DNA of 6,486 bases, taken from NCBI GenBank assembly GCA_018814505.1, contig JAHIZQ010000240.1, forward strand, positions 1-6,486, written 5' to 3'. Positions 6,001-6,486 of the stretch are shown here, in pieces (positions within the stretch are counted from its first letter, which is position 1; every line of letters begins with the position of its first letter). The notes beneath the pieces were generated by a model. It was not told where the DNA came from. It ran no database searches and saw only the letters and a program-made list of their open reading frames with translations. The stretch comes from Candidatus Omnitrophota bacterium. Its GTDB lineage: Bacteria > Omnitrophota > Gorgyraeia > Tantalellales > Tantalellaceae. The translations under genes were made by a program, and so were the position numbers.

Positions 6001-6486
6001 GAAATAAATATGAATATAGCGCGTGACATTCTAACAATAACCAACATGGATATAGGTTTAACCGTGCAGTTTGATATGATTGTGCTTATGGGCGTTTTAA
6101 ATAAAAAAGTTGTTACAATCCAGCATGTAATCAGTAGTATCAATAATATCGAAACATCTTCGCTTTTTGCGGCACGAACCGAAAAAATAACCGCTCAAAC
6201 CCTGGAACACGTTTCTGCGGAATTAAAAACTGTTTTCCAAAATGCTGTAAACAAAGTTAGTCTTGTAATTCACTCTTCCACAGGCGTTGACTATAATGTA
6301 CTGCTCGTTCTGGCTGAAAATACAGCAGTTATAACCAATCTTTCATCCGGTATGGTTATAAAGCTAAATATCAGTGAATTTATTGCCAAAGTAAAAGGTG
6401 TCCAGACAATATCAGAGGCATTTGAAATTATAACGCAGGTAGAACTTAAGCATAAACCCTTACACGTAAAAACTGAATTTACAAAG
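1..6486 (+). CDS. Giant membrane-associated protein with SecA-like DEAD ATPase core and C-terminal repeats (partial, no stop codon)
   Basis: One open frame of 2162 codons fills the window in frame 1 without a stop, so the 3' end lies outside. An ATG occupies codon 1, but no upstream sequence is present to show a ribosome binding site, and residues 4-21 look like the middle of a repeated membrane unit, so this Met may be internal. Visible order: polytopic Gly-rich membrane region (47-433), helical linker (434-718), SecA-type ATPase core (about 719-1310) with GEGKT at 751-755, DEVE at 882-885 and GMTGT at 1099-1103, hydrophobic Gly/Ala segment (1425-1463), helical region (1464-1690), then four or more diverged repeats (1691-2146). 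Bacterial SecA is usually 800-900 residues and has no membrane segments, so this is not a housekeeping SecA. The architecture recalls giant proteins known from Omnitrophota. The coding call is near certain; the function (ATP-driven transport or remodelling at the membrane) is inferred. Only 8 cysteines occur, all between residues 689 and 1620. Confidence 0.97.
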   Translation, partial: MTAGVLIHGLGKVNSNWRNGRPLLDYIGQNRKDDTFDMGYLKNGASMAAKFVLFTGGLEILANSTSIGTFISEAGKWLGLGKYPAGFIGGGAIFVGVQHARILLSNLQQTDSALKRNITGREVLGDFIKGAVIGLIAMGSLDLGMSATKLGVTAPLSTLSTQSVMFFAGVFANAGILGALGFVIGDVIAGRLDLTNFFQNSEVRRNFYTSALSGALIGIFASYLFMPGTYMGIQKLSTLSANAGALTSSTSTILTAMWKGAFMWTHISLLFNVVGGWLHQFGFYTKGGHRYWSRAGREELVLTMLDGFKKGFFMGPFISLFGLVTPAGDTTFLKSVLNFVTTGLKKIFAPSEGFLIAGFKLMASKFEMVFLVEGYHAALDLIGQTNKYGVEQFGGIGLSSPVVTFFSWALLFTMPHVISWLIDAGMGGVFKMVAQMEQETLNAITTLLDSPTSQKAIIDTGKAGYDGVINGAAEKYKPHDGQSAEDVRAETAKTWQKVSEVAASKLILGKAIQDSDSDNASPLQKLLSWAFGVNTYAFNIPGYKPVTVLTSKHQIEKSFAEYFKDKGLTDYDLLMGNTLGEGFLHKAKSKPVTDTETQETIENLTKELLSTQKDIMDFVKSVEDPVFDVYQKFIQAHNITTHQSGTAEFRTAVEGELIKTLNAAKVDISDHYIHVLVTVIEALVDIYNCSTPLHGIKVYRIEKDSILNEGPTKSEAVSYQLQGLIGATKVAIDNAINPDIAQSQVFTIPCGEGKTLLNIALVKAFGSYMINYGPSNINSFSDLRILIVIDKAENVKQGFNYEKENEKFKNPLLLSLQRSIGQTKDTAFSNDKGNLGEINIIEKPSDLSPTKTGVFVADAQTVLALYFHNKESLANFNLCNIDEVEAVLQTVNLTYSTIHDVFKGTDKALQSKLTDVHKLTEAASKIMHDYLKEPDGNKTHFDTDDYTCMKYLENPETVKNQVLQSIDSDVIDNVGGIGMATLILTNYLNHAPEIFGWDQNSRDTYRLVPDEHGMLGYVLYDRNSSNDMKDTHYGNPWKALALHHLGQILYDHTAEQDVTIQMNRALNAFLSVSEGGANIVLALDYINEYSATKKGITVGMTGTVEGCKHIMNALGFGLIDIAKSDWSKIAHNHICENSNSRYEEFWKDIKLTAQDTPNELVVGAFGPKDQIIKALNQLGLNNGLEEHLGMGSRTHYTTSEGRDIYVYDNPSDLKTCIKSGIADYTNFGNSIHLVAKLITGSNVFESKGRTGDKYILAGENGEKFTHVHLFTTEVGTSSSMIQQEQRINAKGRLDGDIHHYINIDDIRASEVAKGKLAENIEAEGGWGADLQEGTESVKLLHQYLENYNMSIDQMQSTVIAKSQSAGPDSVDNVGTRLSNIGTTPDNFMPADVWGELLETADLAKTHALSTQEVLGAAKGFNLAGGTMGLTAGVLGFTAFMGAGILAVGTAALAGGLAGLSFTLGRQLANFALRLQTAGIEGKAAKSTGWTHSAFSDLSVNDKQAVLEHEVLPYRMAHGVFNIGLFSLVSAPIRNFAVRSLLGDVLYGAFSKSVNLLEDSLSQINVPNIAAPKVKRLNDKVFIATVEGIMLSVEHEFKNANASLMQREAVMRAVSIIAKNCAESLNNGLTSETLTADSINVVEQLLIKSFELGALTPEVRNITSLILKDIGSVALANKIGSVEVTPRQGKDVEVEKGLRAAVKSAEENKETKTGTAVLSSENALYEVTADITQNTLRITSLATHLSVNMNISSYRDVETLTKDVSSLMDIMKGSLTTAENIFPGQLAPNARTLGQITEAPITTVLTGSARQEIEMLSEENQITAKFFDETVQSIREEFGSAVKTVSSIVVQGNTQYLVNMSLATGILNLTKLTVSDQQTAKRAKTTESTADITQIEKSQRALTRNAEEKDTLSSSQDIDVGISLELDMGILANLLNNPVVGVKDVLTRFANVANVSEKSTLTLTDTAQANMLDEALNNMRAEFKEAVKTINATIQYNNASYEINMNIARDILTITNMDIGLTVQFDMIVLMGVLNKKVVTIQHVISSINNIETSSLFAARTEKITAQTLEHVSAELKTVFQNAVNKVSLVIHSSTGVDYNVLLVLAENTAVITNLSSGMVIKLNISEFIAKVKGVQTISEAFEIITQVELKHKPLHVKTEFTK
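118..315 (+). repeat. Membrane repeat unit M0 (residues 40-105), degenerate
   Basis: This is the first of about four units that share a plan: a charged or polar lead-in, a Gly-rich hydrophobic segment, a 15-25 residue Thr/Ser/Leu loop, and a second hydrophobic segment. Here the two hydrophobic parts are AAKFVLFTGGLEILAN (48-63) and GFIGGGAIFVGV (86-97). It is the least similar copy to the others. The spacing to the next unit is about 81 residues. Confidence 0.4.
361..570 (+). repeat. Membrane repeat unit M1 (residues 121-190)
   Basis: The unit begins with REVLGDFIKGAVIGLIAMG and ends with the hydrophobic stretch around FAGVFANAGILGALG, joined by a loop containing LSTLS (156-160). The same LSTLS string recurs at an equivalent place in the next unit (237-241), and the KG-A/F-x-x-G pattern recurs in the third. 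These shared features are the best evidence that the membrane region grew by internal duplication. Confidence 0.55.
601..840 (+). repeat. Membrane repeat unit M2 (residues 201-280)
   Basis: The unit opens with SEVRRNFYTSALSGALIG, parallel to REVLGDFIKGAVIG in M1 with three extra residues. It carries LSTLS in its loop at 237-241 and ends with the aromatic-rich hydrophobic segment KGAFMWTHISLLFNVVGG (259-276). It starts 80 residues after M1. Confidence 0.55.
889..1149 (+). repeat. Membrane repeat unit M3 (residues 297-383)
   Basis: The unit opens with REELVLTMLDGFKKGFFMG, matching the RE lead-in and the KG-x-x-x-G pattern of M1. It has a longer loop (about residues 329-352) and a second hydrophobic segment, FLIAGFKLMASKFEMVFLV. 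It starts 96 residues after M2. A further hydrophobic segment at 401-424 (VVTFFSWALLFTMPHVISWL) may be half of another unit. Confidence 0.5.
1300..2154 (+). other. Soluble helical linker (residues 434-718), unrecognised
   Basis: About 285 residues with no membrane segment and no motif that I recognise join the membrane region to the ATPase. The start (434-520) is rich in Ala, Glu, Lys and Gln and reads as amphipathic helices. Residues 587-650 also look helical, with a possible short coiled coil around ENLTKELLSTQKDIMDFVKS. The stretch HYIHVLVTVIEALVDIYN (672-689) is hydrophobic but probably a buried helix rather than a membrane pass, because it holds two His and two Asp. In SecA, the region before the P-loop is helical and packs on the motor, so the last 60 residues may play that part here. 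Confidence 0.5.
2245..2265 (+). other. Walker A / P-loop, PCGEGKT (residues 749-755)
   Basis: The nucleotide-binding loop of the SecA-like core. GEGKT is the SecA form of the P-loop, with K754 as the phosphate-binding lysine. The residue before the first Gly is Cys where SecA has Thr. It follows a predicted beta strand, SQVFTI, as expected. Confidence 0.88.
2641..2655 (+). other. Walker B / DEAD-box motif II, IDEVE (residues 881-885)
   Basis: D882 and E883 would bind magnesium and activate water. SecA has DEVD here; the last Asp is replaced by Glu. It lies 127 residues after the P-loop Thr, somewhat more than in Escherichia coli SecA. Confidence 0.85.
3295..3309 (+). other. SecA motif III, GMTGT (residues 1099-1103)
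   Basis: GMTGT followed by VEG matches the SecA GMTGTA-type motif that couples nucleotide state to the two motor halves. It is the most family-specific sign in the window, since few other superfamily 2 enzymes use this exact string. The spacing from Walker B (about 217 residues) leaves room for a SecA-style substrate-binding insertion. Confidence 0.85.
3796..3900 (+). other. Degenerate helicase motifs V/VI (residues 1266-1300)
   Basis: HVHLFTTEVGTSSSM (1266-1280) sits where SecA has a strand followed by the MAGRGTD loop; the GRGTD part is not kept. QRINAKGRLDGD (1285-1296) then resembles a motif VI of the QRxGRxGR type, with R1286 and R1292 as candidate arginine fingers. It ends in a strand plus acidic tail, HHYINIDD, like the SecA FYLSMEDE. 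The call depends on order and spacing more than on identity. Confidence 0.55.
3931..4272 (+). other. Short soluble linker after the ATPase (residues 1311-1424)
   Basis: This region has helical stretches and a Gly/Ser/Thr/Asn-rich loop around SAGPDSVDNVGTRLSNIGTT (1364-1383). It replaces the scaffold, wing and zinc-finger domains that follow the motor in true SecA, none of which I can see. No motif was recognised. Confidence 0.5.
4273..4389 (+). other. Gly/Ala-rich hydrophobic segment, probable membrane hairpin (residues 1425-1463)
   Basis: Thirty-nine residues contain almost no charge and are built mostly of Gly, Ala, Leu, Thr and Val, with a central FMGAGI. The length suits one long or two tightly packed membrane helices. 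Glycine-zipper hairpins like this occur in membrane-inserting and pore-forming proteins. A basic residue (R1465) follows directly. If it spans the membrane twice, both flanks stay on the same side; if once, the C-terminal repeats lie on the opposite side from the ATPase. Confidence 0.65.
4390..5070 (+). other. Helical region between hydrophobic hairpin and repeats (residues 1464-1690)
   Basis: The region starts with an amphipathic part around AHGVFNIGLFSLVSAPIRNF (1517-1536), which might touch the membrane. It continues as mostly helical sequence with regular hydrophobic spacing, for example VEGIMLSVEHEFKNANASL. The last tryptophan of the window is W1489 and the last cysteine C1620. No domain was recognised. 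It could be a stalk between the membrane and the repeat array. Confidence 0.5.
5071..5322 (+). repeat. C-terminal repeat unit 1 (residues 1691-1774)
   Basis: The unit has a charged helix (VEKGLRAAVKSAEENK), a strand pair centred on YEVTADITQNTLRITSL (1724-1740), another strand HLSVNMNI, and a closing helix VETLTKDVSSLMDIM. The Y-x-V-x-x-x-I-x(4)-L-x-I-T-x-L pattern recurs in the following units. This copy has about ten extra residues between helix and tyrosine. Confidence 0.65.
5470..5880 (+). repeat. C-terminal repeat unit 2, with 41-residue insertion (residues 1824-1960)
   Basis: The helix is ETVQSIREEFGSAVKTV, then YLVNMSLATGILNLTKL (1855-1871), aligned with the tyrosine of unit 1. After TVS at 1874, a polar stretch (1875-1915) rich in Thr, Lys, Glu, Gln and Ser interrupts the strand pair. 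The next strand, DIDVGISLELDMGIL, then resumes. The closing helix is VKDVLTRFANV. Confidence 0.7.
5902..6162 (+). repeat. C-terminal repeat unit 3 (residues 1968-2054)
   Basis: This is the clearest copy: helix EALNNMRAEFKEAVKTI, strands YEINMNIARDILTITNM (2000-2016), then GLTVQFDMIVL and the closing helix VTIQHVISSI. In both units 2 and 3, the helix Phe lies 18 residues before the conserved Tyr, and EF-x-x-AVKT is common to both. Confidence 0.75.
6196..6438 (+). repeat. C-terminal repeat unit 4 (residues 2066-2146)
   Basis: Helix LEHVSAELKTVFQNAVNKV, strands YNVLLVLAENTAVITNL (2098-2114), then GMVIKLNISEFI and closing helix VQTISEAFEIIT. ITNL matches ITNM of unit 3, and AV in the helix is kept in all four units. 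The array probably goes on past the right edge, where the frame is still open. Confidence 0.72.

Noticed and set aside
1..6486. Search for promoters, terminators, riboswitches, tRNAs and mobile elements inside the gene
   Set aside because: AT-rich hexamers and short inverted repeats occur by chance, but none forms a convincing promoter pair, a GC stem with T run, a tRNA cloverleaf or terminal inverted repeats. The coding frame is unbroken everywhere.

Overview
The window contains one thing: a single uninterrupted reading frame on the + strand in frame 1. It runs from an ATG at base 1 to the last base, 2162 codons with no stop. I translated every line and found no in-frame TAA, TAG or TGA. The gene is therefore at least 6.5 kb long and continues past the right edge. 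It may also begin to the left of the window. I see no intergenic space, RNA gene, promoter, terminator, insertion sequence or CRISPR array. Base composition and codon choice look even throughout by eye (moderate G+C, many GCG, GGC, CTT and AAA codons), so there is no sign of a recent insertion or chimera.

Layout by residue: (1) residues 1-433, a glycine-rich membrane region with about 8 to 10 hydrophobic segments. They appear to be arranged as about four diverged copies of an 80-95 residue two-helix unit. (2) Residues 434-718, a soluble, mostly helical linker. (3) Residues about 719-1310, a diverged SecA-type DEAD ATPase core. It carries a GEGKT P-loop, an IDEVE Walker B, a GMTGT motif III and a weaker Arg-rich motif VI, but none of the SecA scaffold and C-terminal domains follow it. 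(4) Residues 1311-1424, a short soluble linker. (5) Residues 1425-1463, a Gly/Ala-rich hydrophobic segment long enough for one or two membrane passes. (6) Residues 1464-1690, a helical region. (7) Residues 1691-2146, at least four diverged tandem repeats of a helix plus beta-strand module. The last 670 residues have no tryptophan and almost no cysteine, and the repeats probably continue beyond the window.

Organism: a very large bacterial protein that joins polytopic membrane segments, a SecA-like helicase core and long low-complexity or repeat regions resembles the giant genes reported from Omnitrophota (the former OP3 lineage, including small predatory or host-associated cells). That assignment rests on architecture and general knowledge, not on a database match, and is moderate at best. 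A working model is a membrane-embedded, ATP-driven machine in which the SecA-like motor acts in cis on its own giant polypeptide or on a neighbouring substrate, with the C-terminal repeats as an extended structural, possibly exported, part. The function is inferred and unproven.
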